From the NCBI GenBank assembly GCA_020027475.1, contig JAHRAZ010000061.1:1-44148 (forward strand): DNA of 44,148 nucleotides. Direction: 5' to 3'. Each line of letters opens with the position of its first letter. Position 1 is the stretch's first letter. The position numbers and the translations under genes were made by a program. Source of the DNA: Microthrixaceae bacterium (lineage in GTDB: Bacteria > Actinomycetota > Acidimicrobiia > Acidimicrobiales > Microtrichaceae). Shown here piece after piece: positions 15,489 to 24,900 of the stretch. The notes under the pieces are model-generated. The model did not search any database and was not told where the DNA came from. It worked only from the letters and a program-made list of their open reading frames with translations.

Positions 15489-16724
15489 GTGCTGATCGAT
15501 TTGGCGGATGCGAAGGCGTTTGTGCAGAGCGAACTGCCGTTGCTGGACGCTGAGAAACTTCCGATTGCCGACTCGGCGGGTAGCGTGACTACCAGCGACA
15601 TCATCTCGGGCGAGTTCGTACCGCCGTTCAACAACTCGGCCATGGACGGCTTCGCAGTATTCGCCTCTGACTTTGCCGGGGAATCCACTGCTGAAGACCA
15701 CAGGGTCCGCCGTGATCTTGTGGTGATTGGCACCGTGGCGGCCGGGGACCCGCGGAGCCTGAAGCCGGGACCCGGGCAGTGCGTCCGGATAATGACCGGA
15801 GCGGTGCTCCCGGAAGGCACCGACGCGATCGTGATTGTCGAAGACTCCGAGGTCCGCCAGACCGGCGATGGTTCGGAGGTTGTTCGACTGCTGGGTCCAG
15901 TGGAGTCGGCCCAGCACGTTCGGCGTGCGGGCGAGGACCTGAAACCGGGGGACATTGCGATCCCGGCCGGCACTGAACTGTCTGCGGGACATCTCGGTGT
16001 GCTCGCAACTCTGGGGATGGAAACGGTGTCCGTGCGAAGGGTTCCACGCGTCGGAGTCATCTCCACCGGCGACGAACTTGTGGATGACGGCAGCCCGCTG
16101 CAACCGGGGCAGATCCGCGATTCCAACCGGATAATGCTCTTGGAATTGTGTCGGCAATCAGGCTTCACGGCCGTGGACCTTGGCCTGGTTCCCGATGACG
16201 AGGCGCAGATCGAAGCTGCCTTGGTGAGCGGTGCCAGAACCTGTGATGCCCTCGTCACGAGCGGCGGCGTCTCCATGGGTGATTACGACTACGTGAAGTC
16301 CGTGCTGTCCCGGATCGGCGACATGCGCTGGATGCAGATCGCGATCAAACCGGCCAAACCGTTCGCCTTCGGGTACGTCGACGGATGCGCTGTATTCGGT
16401 CTTCCCGGCAATCCGGTGTCATCCTTGGTGAGTTATGAACTCCTGGCGCGTCCGGCCCTGCGGAAAATGATGGGTTGTTCCCGCCCGGATCGGCTGAGCA
16501 TGTCTGCAGTGCTGGATGACGACTTTTCCAGACGCCCCGACGGCAAAACCCACTTCGTGAGGGTCCTGCTGAGTAACGGTGCAGACGGGACTCTGCTTGC
16601 CCGTCGAAGTGGTGCACAAGGTTCACATCAGATGTCCTCGACTGCCGGAGCGGATGGTCTCGTGGTACTGCTGCCCGGCGACGGGCTTCCCCGGGGATCC
16701 GTCGCGGAAGTGATTCCCCTGTGA
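15489..16724 (+). CDS. moeA: molybdopterin molybdotransferase MoeA
   Basis: 411 residues. MoeA inserts molybdate into adenylylated molybdopterin, the last step of Moco synthesis. Signatures in order: NNSAMDGFAV (48-57), MTGAVLPEGTDAIV (102-115), GVISTGDELV, TSGGVSMGDYDYVK in the MogA-like domain, and VFGLPGNPVSS. The C-terminal domain IV follows. The GTG at 15489 is used; the only ribosome-binding candidate is GGGGTG about 9 bases away. It overlaps moaA by 4 bases, so the two are translationally coupled. Confidence 0.95.
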   Translation: MLIDLADAKAFVQSELPLLDAEKLPIADSAGSVTTSDIISGEFVPPFNNSAMDGFAVFASDFAGESTAEDHRVRRDLVVIGTVAAGDPRSLKPGPGQCVRIMTGAVLPEGTDAIVIVEDSEVRQTGDGSEVVRLLGPVESAQHVRRAGEDLKPGDIAIPAGTELSAGHLGVLATLGMETVSVRRVPRVGVISTGDELVDDGSPLQPGQIRDSNRIMLLELCRQSGFTAVDLGLVPDDEAQIEAALVSGARTCDALVTSGGVSMGDYDYVKSVLSRIGDMRWMQIAIKPAKPFAFGYVDGCAVFGLPGNPVSSLVSYELLARPALRKMMGCSRPDRLSMSAVLDDDFSRRPDGKTHFVRVLLSNGADGTLLARRSGAQGSHQMSSTAGADGLVVLLPGDGLPRGSVAEVIPL

Positions 16725-17713
16725 GCGACAGTACGGGCAATCTGGTGGATTCCTTCGGGCGCGTTCACCGCGATCTGCGGATTTCGGTGACCGATCGCTG
16801 CAACTATCGATGCTCTTACTGCATGCCGGCAGAAGGCATGGACTGGATGCCCCGGGAGGCGATTCTCACCTTCGAGGAGATAGAGCGAATCGCAGCGCTG
16901 ATGGTGAACCGTTTCGGCATCACGTCGATTCGCCTGACCGGAGGTGAGCCACTTGTTCGAGCCCATCTCCCGCTGCTGATCTCCAAACTCGCCGCCCTTG
17001 GCGTGGACTTGACCATGACAACAAATGGATCCCGATTGGCTGAAGCCGCAGTGGACCTTCGTGCTGCCGGATTGAATCGGCTGAACATTTCCATCGATTC
17101 CCTCGACCGTCAGCGGTTTGCACAGATCACCGGTCGGGACGACCTCGAATCAGTTCTGGCCGGGATCAAGGCTGCCCAGGCCGCCGGTTTCGATCCGGTG
17201 AAGATCAACGTGGTGGCCATGGCAGGGGTGAATCACGACGAGATCGTGGATTTTGCCGAGTTCGGACGAGCCCAAGGTTTGCTGATTCGTTTCATCGAGT
17301 TCATGCCACTCGATGCAACCCACGAATGGCTCCCCACATCGGTGCTCTCCCAAGAGGCCATCCTGGCGGCGGTCGGTGGAGCCCATCCACTGGAACCCAT
17401 CCCACGGGACTCCAGCCCGGCACAGTCCTTCCGCTACGTCGATGGTGGCGGTGAGATCGGTGTGATTCCCAGCGTAACCGCTCCGTTCTGCGACAACTGT
17501 GACCGTGTGCGGATCACGGCCGAGGGTTCGCTGCGAAATTGCCTGTTCTCAACCGCTGAGACCGACCTTCGGGAACTCTTGACCAACGGTGCCACCGACA
17601 ATGACCTCGAAAGTGCCATTCGCTCAGAAGTGGCGGCGAAAGCGGTGGGCCACGGCATCGGAAAACCCACCTTTGTCCGCCCGCGAAAATCGATGTCCCA
17701 ACTCGGTGGATAG
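16721..17713 (+). CDS. moaA: GTP 3',8-cyclase MoaA
   Basis: 330 residues, a radical-SAM enzyme that converts GTP to 3',8-cyclo-GTP, the first step of Moco synthesis. The N-terminal 4Fe-4S site is Cys27-x3-Cys31-x2-Cys34 (CNYRCSYC); the SAM-binding GGEP motif is at 74-77. The C-terminal second cluster has Cys257, Cys260 and Cys274 (FCDNC and LRNC). The protein ends in Gly-Gly, the tail that reaches the active site and is essential in known MoaA. The GTG start overlaps the moeA stop (GTGA). Confidence 0.97.
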   Translation: MSDSTGNLVDSFGRVHRDLRISVTDRCNYRCSYCMPAEGMDWMPREAILTFEEIERIAALMVNRFGITSIRLTGGEPLVRAHLPLLISKLAALGVDLTMTTNGSRLAEAAVDLRAAGLNRLNISIDSLDRQRFAQITGRDDLESVLAGIKAAQAAGFDPVKINVVAMAGVNHDEIVDFAEFGRAQGLLIRFIEFMPLDATHEWLPTSVLSQEAILAAVGGAHPLEPIPRDSSPAQSFRYVDGGGEIGVIPSVTAPFCDNCDRVRITAEGSLRNCLFSTAETDLRELLTNGATDNDLESAIRSEVAAKAVGHGIGKPTFVRPRKSMSQLGG

Positions 17714-17791
17714 AAGGAGTCCTGCGTCTGGCGATACCGGACTTGCAGGTTCGAAACGCCCAGCTTTGCCTCCGAACTATCATTGGCGGCG

Positions 17792-18295
17792 ATGACTGAC
17801 CGTGGACTGACGCATCTCGATCCCTTGGGTCGGGCCCGAATGGTTGATGTGACTCCGAAGGAGCAGACTCACCGCCGCGCGATCGCCCGAGGCCTGGTTC
17901 GGATGACCACGGAGACCACCGATCTGGTGGCCAAGGGAGCAATCAGCAAGGGTGATGTGTTGTCGGTGGCTCGAGTAGCCGGAATCCAGGCGGCCAAGAG
18001 AGCTTCGGATCAGATACCTCTGTGCCACCCGGTGATGGTCGGGGCAGTTCTGGTCAACTTCCGGATCGAGGACACCTTCATCGAGGTTGAGTCCCAGGTC
18101 GAAACTGTGGACCGAACTGGTGTGGAGATGGAAGCCCTCACCGCAGTTTCTGTTGCGTGTCTGACCATCTACGACATGTGCAAGTCTGTGGACCGCGCCA
18201 TGGTGATAGGCGAGATAGCGCTTTGGGAGAAGACCGGCGGCCGTTCCGGAACTTACAAACGCGACGGCGAAACGGCTCCTGTGGCTCCGGACTGA
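17792..18295 (+). CDS. moaC: cyclic pyranopterin monophosphate synthase MoaC
   Basis: 167 residues, the usual size. It acts with MoaA, converting 3',8-cyclo-GTP to cPMP. Family motifs: RMVDV near the start, IPLCHPV (75-81) and EMEALTAVSVACLTIYDMCK (112-131), with Lys131 and Asp128 at the known active-site positions. The ATG at 17792 is preferred; a TTG three codons upstream is also in frame. It follows moaA by 78 bases and completes a moeA-moaA-moaC set; moaD, moaE and mog are not in the window. Confidence 0.95.
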   Translation: MTDRGLTHLDPLGRARMVDVTPKEQTHRRAIARGLVRMTTETTDLVAKGAISKGDVLSVARVAGIQAAKRASDQIPLCHPVMVGAVLVNFRIEDTFIEVESQVETVDRTGVEMEALTAVSVACLTIYDMCKSVDRAMVIGEIALWEKTGGRSGTYKRDGETAPVAPD

Positions 18296-18468
18296 CCGGT
18301 TCTGAGGCGTTTGGTTGACTCTTCCGGGGGGATTTGGTGACGATTTCGAGTCGGTCAGATGTCACATCGAACAGTTGAATTCACGCTGAATTCCCTTCAA
18401 CGCAGGGGATCCACCGCATCGCCGGCCCGGTGCCGGTAGAATTGCACTCGTGTAGTTTCGTCAACTGA

Positions 18469-18497
18469 TTGTAACACTCGTCGCAAGTCCGTTAGAT
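18469..18497 (+). promoter_or_regulatory. predicted SigA-type promoter of the 18586 gene
   Basis: TTGTAA (18469-18474) and TTAGAT (18492-18497) are separated by exactly 17 bases. A start near 18504 would give a leader of about 80 bases to the ATG at 18586. The 290-base gap after moaC holds nothing else I can support. Confidence 0.45.
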
Positions 18498-18585
18498 TGG
18501 GCTCAGTGCGGATCGGTCTGGATGGTCGGCCCGTCCGGCTCAATCCCTCAGTAAATTGCGACCCGAACGGGTCTGGAGCTCTGAA

Positions 18586-19299
18586 ATGTCCAAACTGATC
18601 CTCATCGGACTTGTGGCTGTGTGGGCCGTGGTTCTGGCGCCTGACGTGCTGCGGCGTATGGGCCGTGGTCGCCGTGGCGACACTGTCAGTTCATTTTCGT
18701 CTCGGATCACCTCCTTGGGATCGATGCACCGATCCAACTCGATCGGATCAATGGATCGCTCGGCAAAACGGGCTTCTGAGGTTCTGCTTCCTGCACAGAT
18801 TCAGTCGGTGAGTCCGCAGGCGCGCACCGCACCAAACACGCCGCGGCCGGCGCGCACGCCTGCCGGGTCCAAGCAGCGCGGGTCCGGGCGACGCCGCTCT
18901 GCGGCAAAGCCTGAAACCCCTGCCAACGTGGTCGACATTCACTCGAGGGCACGTAGCGTCAGGCCGGCTGCCTCTCAGCCTCAGCAGGCTCGAGCCGCTG
19001 TCTCGCCGGTCCGCAAGCGCCGACAGGACGTGCTGGTGATCCTCGGTTCAGCAGCATTACTCAGCCTTTTGGCCACCGTGGCCTTCGGTGGATTCTTCCT
19101 GCCGATCCATCTTGCAGTTGACATGCTGCTCATCGGTTACCTGATGTTGTTGGCGCAGGTCGCCAATGGCGTAGGTTCCGTTTCGCACCCAAGCTTGGCT
19201 TCGCCTCGCTCCGTGCCACCCGCGCATCCAGCTCGGCGTTCCACGGGCATCATGGCCCATCGGACTGCGCCCATGGACCCGCAGCCGATCGCCAACTGA
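18586..19299 (+). CDS. hypothetical membrane protein with basic disordered middle
   Basis: 237 residues, no family recognised. One hydrophobic segment lies at the very N-terminus (3-20, LILIGLVAVWAVVLAP), then a long Ser/Arg/Pro/Ala-rich stretch (25-145) with low complexity. A hydrophobic pair follows at about 150-170 and 172-192, and a polar tail. The ATG at 18586 has GGAG 7 bases upstream, and a good promoter lies about 90 bases upstream. This layout (N-terminal TM, basic linker, TM hairpin) is seen in actinobacterial envelope proteins of unknown function. It lies upstream of tRNA-Ala on the same strand. Confidence 0.7.
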   Translation: MSKLILIGLVAVWAVVLAPDVLRRMGRGRRGDTVSSFSSRITSLGSMHRSNSIGSMDRSAKRASEVLLPAQIQSVSPQARTAPNTPRPARTPAGSKQRGSGRRRSAAKPETPANVVDIHSRARSVRPAASQPQQARAAVSPVRKRRQDVLVILGSAALLSLLATVAFGGFFLPIHLAVDMLLIGYLMLLAQVANGVGSVSHPSLASPRSVPPAHPARRSTGIMAHRTAPMDPQPIAN

Positions 19300-19315
19300 G
19301 CGACCCGCCGGCGGA

Positions 19316-19345
19316 TTCCGGGCCATGGAATTCACCCGCTAGGGT
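19316..19345 (+). promoter_or_regulatory. predicted promoter of tRNA-Ala
   Basis: A TAGGGT -10 box (19340-19345) with a weaker TTCCGG (19316-19321) 18 bases upstream. The -10 ends 11 bases before the mature tRNA 5' end at 19357, an ordinary distance for a short tRNA leader. Confidence 0.35.
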
Positions 19346-19356
19346 GACGGTTCGTT

Positions 19357-19433
19357 GGGGGCGTAGCTCAGCTGGCTAGAGCGCTTCGGTCGCATCGAAG
19401 AGGTCGTGGGTTCGACTCCCATCGCCTCCACCA
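19357..19433 (+). tRNA. tRNA-Ala (anticodon CGC)
   Basis: 77 bases forming a full cloverleaf. The acceptor stem pairs GGGGGCG with CGCCTCC and has the G3-U70 wobble pair that marks alanine tRNAs. The D arm is GCTC...GAGC. The anticodon stem CTTCG/CGAAG encloses loop GTCGCAT, giving anticodon CGC at 19391-19393 (codon GCG). The T arm is GTGGG TTCGACT CCCAT. CCA is encoded (19431-19433) after discriminator A. The G at loop position 32 is slightly unusual. Confidence 0.96.
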
Positions 19434-19607
19434 ACTTTTCCCGCCATGAGGTTCGGCCTTCTGGTTCTCCGTTCCATCCATCGCAGAGCCTCCGTCACCA
19501 ACGACCACCTCATCAGCAGTTCCGGGGATGGATAACGCGTCGCCTGAACGAACGCTACGCTCCATCGGGGGAGTAGTTCCCCGCCGTGTGCTACCGCAGG
19601 AGATGTT

Positions 19608-20054
19608 ATGACCGATATTGAAGAGATGGGCCCGATCGACTGGGTGCTCATCGAATTCGACAAGCCCCTGACCGGTGAAGCTGCTCCACCACTGCTGGAT
19701 CTGGTGGAGCGTGGTCTCATCCGAATCCTCGACATCATGTTCATCCGCAAGGCTGCCGACGGGACCGTCGCAGCGGTGGAGATCTCGGACTTCGGAGACG
19801 AGGGCGTACACATGGAGGCCTTCGTGGGTGCGAGTTCGGGCCTGCTGGGGGATGAAGACATCGACGCAGCCGGAGATGCCCTGGAGTCCGATACCCGTGC
19901 AATCATGGTCGTGTACGAAAATGTCTGGCTGGCGCCATTTGCTGTTGCCGTGCGCAAAGCCGGCGGCCGGTTGATTGATCAGGGGCGAATTCCCGTGCAA
20001 TCGATCGTCGCAGCGCTCGACGAATTGGACGAACTCGACAAACTTGAGGGCTGA
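19608..20054 (+). CDS. DUF6325 family protein
   Basis: 148 residues. The opening MTDIEEMGPIDWVLIEFD, then LLDLVERGLIRILDIMFI and the closing AVRKAGGRLIDQGRIP are the pattern of the DUF6325 family (formerly grouped with DUF1269-like proteins). No membrane segment or catalytic motif is seen. The C-terminus is a short acidic repeat (ELDELDKLE). AGGAGA lies 6 bases before the ATG. It is followed 86 bases downstream by a SHOCT-domain gene; such pairs are frequent neighbours in actinobacteria and may act together. The function is not established. Confidence 0.82.
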   Translation: MTDIEEMGPIDWVLIEFDKPLTGEAAPPLLDLVERGLIRILDIMFIRKAADGTVAAVEISDFGDEGVHMEAFVGASSGLLGDEDIDAAGDALESDTRAIMVVYENVWLAPFAVAVRKAGGRLIDQGRIPVQSIVAALDELDELDKLEG

Positions 20055-20140
20055 CGCCTGCAGTGGGTTCGACGCCCACTGGTGACAACCGAAGACATCA
20101 AGAACCTGAAGAACCACAAGACATCCCTAGGAGATGAACA

Positions 20141-20482
20141 ATGCCCGGAATGCGCAGAAGAAGAGGCGGATTGGTACGCACCGTCGGCCGCACGGCCGTC
20201 GTGGCCGGAACAGCCAGTGCGGTGGCCGGCGGAGTGCACAATCGCCAGTCGAAGAAGCATCAGGCCCAAGCAGATCAACAGCAGCAGGCCGCAGCCCAGC
20301 AGCAACAGGCGGCCTACGATCAAGGTCAGGCTGACTCCGCAGCCCAGGCCCAGCCGGCAGCTGCAGCCAGTGCAGGCAATGAAGATGTGTACGCCCAACT
20401 CGAGCGTCTGGCCAAGCTGCGCGATGACGGCGTCCTCACCGAAGAAGAGTTCGCCGCGCAGAAAGCCAAGCTCCTCGCCTGA
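20141..20482 (+). CDS. SHOCT-domain protein
   Basis: 113 residues. The N-terminus is Arg/Gly-rich with a weakly hydrophobic Ala/Val/Gly patch (12-32). The middle (33-75) is Gln/Ala-rich low complexity with QQQQ runs. The C-terminal 30 residues form a SHOCT domain: LERLAKLRDDGVLTEEEF followed by AAQKAKLL. SHOCT modules occur at C-termini of small proteins and are thought to mediate oligomerisation or attachment. AGGAGA lies 6 bases before the ATG. It is probably in one unit with the DUF6325 gene upstream and the methyltransferase that starts one base after its stop. Confidence 0.85.
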   Translation: MPGMRRRRGGLVRTVGRTAVVAGTASAVAGGVHNRQSKKHQAQADQQQQAAAQQQQAAYDQGQADSAAQAQPAAAASAGNEDVYAQLERLAKLRDDGVLTEEEFAAQKAKLLA

Positions 20483-20483
20483 C

Positions 20484-21332
20484 GTGGCTCAGGCCACCGA
20501 TGGTGGTGCGCCGACAACAGAGGTTCCGGACTACTCGAGACTGTCCGGTGATTACCACTGGATGTACGACGATGTGGGCCTGAAGCTGGGCACGCAAACC
20601 CCGGGTGTGCGCGCCGCGCTGCGGTCGCTTCCGCCAAATGCCGCGGTTCTGGATGTGGCATGCGGAATCGGCCTCGATGCCAAAGCCCTGGCCAACAGAG
20701 GCCTGTGCGTGTCAGCAGCAGATGCCAGTGCGGAGATGGTGGCATTGACCCGAACCTGGGTATCACAGTGTGATCCGGTGCCATCGGTGCTTCAAAGCAC
20801 TTGGCTTGGCCTGCACGAACATTTCGCTCCGCACACCTTCGATGCTGTTCTGTGCACGGGCAATTCGATCTCGCACGCAAGCAGCGACTCCGAGATGGTC
20901 CGCTGGCTGCGTTCCTTCCGCTCGATGCTTTCCCCTGGTGGGATGTTGGTACTCGATGTGCAGGACTGGGAAGTTGTTCGTAATCTGGGTGATCGCCTCA
21001 ATGTTGATCCCCGCCTGATCGAGCGCGACGGCCGAACATGTCGTCGGACCTGGACGTGGAGGTTTCCCGCCGAGCAGGAGAATCAGTGCCGCCTGGACAT
21101 TAGCTTCGAGGTAATACGAGGCGACAAGACCACGGTGAGTACACATTCCGTGGACTTGCGAGTGTTCGCCCGATCCGAATTGAGGTCTGCGACGGTTTCG
21201 GCCGGCTTCGGAAATCCCTTTCTGGATCGAGTTCCGGGCGATGACATGTACACGATGGTCGCTTACAGTCCCGACGATCCACACAGTCCCGACGATCCAC
21301 ACAGTCCCGACGATCCGCACCGGACTGGTTGA
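20484..21332 (+). CDS. class I SAM-dependent methyltransferase
   Basis: 282 residues from the GTG at 20484, directly after the SHOCT stop, so translation is likely coupled. Motif I is VLDVACGIGLDAKALA (about 54-69), followed by the acidic AADAS strand end. Motif IV-like FDAVLCTGNSISHA and the LSPGGMLVLDVQDWE strand fit the glycine N-methyltransferase-like class. The substrate is not identifiable. The C-terminus carries three copies of SPDDPH, encoded by an 18-bp tandem repeat, giving an acidic/His tail absent from the core fold. No better start is visible and the ribosome-binding site is poor. Confidence 0.85.
   Translation: MAQATDGGAPTTEVPDYSRLSGDYHWMYDDVGLKLGTQTPGVRAALRSLPPNAAVLDVACGIGLDAKALANRGLCVSAADASAEMVALTRTWVSQCDPVPSVLQSTWLGLHEHFAPHTFDAVLCTGNSISHASSDSEMVRWLRSFRSMLSPGGMLVLDVQDWEVVRNLGDRLNVDPRLIERDGRTCRRTWTWRFPAEQENQCRLDISFEVIRGDKTTVSTHSVDLRVFARSELRSATVSAGFGNPFLDRVPGDDMYTMVAYSPDDPHSPDDPHSPDDPHRTG
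21267..21320 (+). repeat. 18-bp tandem repeat, 3 copies, in methyltransferase C-terminus
   Basis: AGTCCCGACGATCCACAC at 21267-21284 and 21285-21302 (identical) and 21303-21320 (one change). In frame it encodes SPDDPH three times, just before the stop, and is probably a polymorphic slippage site. Confidence 0.9.
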
Positions 21333-21409
21333 GCGGACTCGACGATGTTGGCCGCCATTGCCCGCACCCAGGTTCCCGTCCACAGAACCATGAACCGAAT
21401 TGAGAGTCC

Positions 21410-21910
21410 ATGCACCTGATCCGAACCACCGATTCCGAACATCGCGTTGAGCGGTTGAGCCACGCGACCTATGGTTTGATCCTGCTCACGGCTGCCGTGG
21501 GTGAGATGAGGGCCGAAGTGCTGGATCCCGGGTCGGCTGCGGCTCTCTTACTGGGTGGCGCGGTTGTCTTGATCCTCGCTCACACCTACAGCCGATTCGT
21601 CGGCACGGCCGCGGGCACCGATTCGGTGCCCAGTTGGCGAGAAGCTGGTGCCTTGCTCGTCGATCAACTGGCTCTGGGGGTTTCCGCGATTGTGGCGGCA
21701 GCGATTCTCCTTCTGGCCGACGGGGGAACCATCGAGGTTCAGACCGCTTATGACCTCGTGCTCGTCGGGGCTCTGCTTGCCCTGTTTCTTCTGGGAGCGG
21801 CAATGGCGAGCCATCACCAGCGACGCTCCATCTGGATTGTCGGATTGGGTGTGGCGAATCTTGCGCTCGGGGTTGTGATCGTGGGTATCGAGACGCTCGC
21901 TGCCCACTGA
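21410..21910 (+). CDS. small integral membrane protein, unknown function
   Basis: 166 residues with four to five hydrophobic segments (about 19-37, 42-60, 82-102, 115-133, 140-160). Charged residues are few and there are no recognisable active-site motifs. A His/Arg cluster (SHHQRRS, 134-140) lies between the last two segments. The ATG at 21410 is used; the ribosome-binding site (TGAGAG) is weak. It follows the methyltransferase by 77 bases and converges with the transporter gene. No family assigned. Confidence 0.65.
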   Translation: MHLIRTTDSEHRVERLSHATYGLILLTAAVGEMRAEVLDPGSAAALLLGGAVVLILAHTYSRFVGTAAGTDSVPSWREAGALLVDQLALGVSAIVAAAILLLADGGTIEVQTAYDLVLVGALLALFLLGAAMASHHQRRSIWIVGLGVANLALGVVIVGIETLAAH

Positions 21911-21951
21911 GCGGTCGGGGTGTTGCCGCGAGCTCAGGTGTTGTTGAGCGG

Positions 21952-24900
21952 TCAGGACACCGCGGCGCCGGACCGGTTGATGGCGGCAGCGTCCGTTCCC
22001 AGGTAGGCAGCTATCACGGCCGGGTGATCCAGCACTTCCGCGGGTGTGCCTTCGAGCAGGACCTGTCCGAGTTCCATTGCCACAAGACGGTCGCACAATC
22101 CCGCCAGCAGCGGCATGTCGTGTTCGATCACAAGCATCGCCGCGCCGGTGTGTTCACAGATCTGTCGCAGTAGCGGACCCAACGCCTCTGTCTCGCGTTG
22201 GGCGACTCCGGCGGATGGTTCGTCGAGGCACATCACCACTGGTTCCTCGGCCAGCAGACAGGCAAGTTCCACGATGCGCCGGGTTCCGGTGGAGAGAACG
22301 GACACGGGGATGTTTGCGTAGGCTCCAAGCCCGAGCAGTCCGAGCAGGTCGTCCACCTTGGTGCTGGTCATGTTCTCTGACAGGTAGCTGGCAGGCTGGT
22401 GGGTGGCGTCAGCCACAAGCGACCGACTCGCAACCGTCCTTTCGCAAGCCACTGCCAGCACATCGCGAACACTCAGTGACGGAAACAGTCGGGCTTCCTG
22501 GAAGGTGCGACCAAGCCTGGCTCTGGCGCGTTCGTTCGGAGCCCAGTCAGTGATGTCCGTGTCGCGGAATGTGATGGTGCCTTCGTCAATTGTGTGGAAC
22601 CCTGAAATGCAGTCCATCAGCGTGGTTTTGCCGGCCCCGTTCTGTCCGATCAGCCCAACAATTTCACCGGGGCGAACTTCGAGGTTCACGTGAGAGAGTG
22701 CCTGGACGCCGCCGAAGCGTTTGGTGATGTCGGAACAAACGAGAATGGGTTCGCGCTCCTCGATCGGCCGGTCATCGACCGACACTGGCTCGAGGCGAGC
22801 CAAGTCGATCGCAGCGATCTCTTCGGATTCCTCTGAGTCGTCGCCCCCGCCGGCCCCTTCGATGAAGACAGAGCGGAGCAGATCCGGTCTTTCGATCAGC
22901 TCCCGGGTTGGGCCTTCGAAGCGAACGGTGCCCTTCTCCATGAAGACCGCACGTTCGGCCAGCGTAAGCGCCACGTTGATTGACTGCTCGACCACCACAA
23001 CGGTGATGCCATGAGCATTCATCTGTTTCACGACTCCGCACAAGGCTGAAACGATCATGGGGGACAGCCCCAACGACAACTCGTCGATGAGGATAACTTG
23101 CGGTCGCAGCAGCAATGTCATGGCCATTGCCAACTGCTGCTGTTCCCCACCCGAGAGGTCACCAGCCATCTGGTTTCTGCGTTCTTCGAGCACGGGGAAC
23201 AGGCCGTCCAGGTCCTCGAACGAGTCGTTGATTCGTTCGGAGTCTGTGCGGAATGTCCAACATGCCAACCGAAGGTGATCATGAACGGTCAGGGTGGGGA
23301 AAATCGCCTTGCCGCCGGGCATGAGAGCCAAACCCTGCCTGACGATTTGTTCGGGACTCATCCTGGAGATGTCGACATCACCGAGCATCACGGTGCCATT
23401 GTGGGGCGCAAGCCCACAAATGGCTTTGAAGATCGTGGACTTGCCGGCTCCGTTGGTGCCCAACAGGGCGACGATCTCCCTGTCCTGCACGTCCAGATCG
23501 ACGTCGAAGAGTATCTGGAGCTGGCCGTAGCTGACGTTGACCCCGGAAGCTGACAGCGCTGGGACTGCTGAACCTTCGGTGTTGCCGGGCGTGGGAATGC
23601 TCAGAATGGATGAATCGACAGGGTGCTTTGCGGCGGGGACCGGATCCGAATCCGGGACCTGATGCGGGCTTCCGTCGGTGGTCTTCGCATCTTGGTCCAC
23701 AACCACAGGTGAATCGTGATCCCCGGCAGCCGGTGATTCCGAGTCGTCGCTCTGGTCGTCGGAGTCCTCCTGCTCGCCGGTCGGCACAGGACTCAATGGT
23801 CGACCTTCGAGATCCAGTCCTTGGCGGGCGGCGAGGCGGGACAAGAAGAAGTCCCGAATACGGGCAGCCAGCCCGGCTAGTCCCGAGGGCACCAGCCAGA
23901 GCACGATCAGAACACCGAGACCGGAGGCCACCAGCCGCAGGATGTCGCTTGCGTCCTGGAGTCCTCGACCGCCTCCTGCACCGACGATGGCCCCGGGTAT
24001 GGAACCGAGTCCGCCAATGGTGGTGAGGGAGAAGACGTCCACGCTCATCGCGGGGGCATAGGAGCCACCGCGGGCTCCGTGGTTGACAAGCATGTGCAGG
24101 CCGCCCGCGAGGCCGGCGATTGCGCCGGAGAAAACGAATCCTGTCAACCGGATCCACATGGCGGGAACCGACGCTGCTTCTGCGGCTTTCATGTTGTCGC
24201 GCGATGCAAGTAGCAATCGTCCAGAGCGCGACCTGCGAACACCAACGGTGAGCATGACCACGAAGGCAAGGCATGCGAGGGTGAAGTAGAGCATGGCGCG
24301 CTCATCTTCGAGGTTGATTCGGCCCCAGAGAACCGGGCGTGCCACAGACTCCGGGATGATGGCGGGGAATACACTGGGGTTGAGAACGAAGGAGTCCAGT
24401 ACCACGGCGAAGCTCAGTGTCACCACCGCCAGGAACGGACCTTGGATGCGCAGCGCCGGGATTCCGAGAAGGAACGCCACGAATGCGCCGGTGGCCACGG
24501 CTACCGCCAGGGAGACAAAGAGGTCGGTGTTCCACTGGTTGATGAGGTTGCCCGCGACTATTGCCGCGGCCCCGACGATGGCGAACTGCCCGAGGCTGAT
24601 TTGTCCTCCCCACCCGGTCAGAACCACGAGGCTCACGCCGACAATCGCCCAGCAAACCATTATCGAACCGGTGAAGGATGCCCCGGGTTCGAGAATCATG
24701 GGAATGAGCACCACAGCGGCGACCAGCAACGCAGCCATGGACCACTTGGCGACACGGACCGGGGTCATTGCGGCGATCAAGGGACTCACGGGCCGGATCA
24801 GTTCGGCATCTTTCCATCCGCTATCAGCGTCGTGAGCCCGGGATCGACCGCGGGCCTGAGTGAGGAGTCCGATCAGGATCACCGCCAGAGTGACCACGGA

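Noticed and set aside
20082-20483. Upstream extension of the methyltransferase frame
   Set aside because: The extension runs through the SHOCT gene in a different frame and is Ser/Pro/Lys-rich without family similarity; the GTG at 20484 is preferred.
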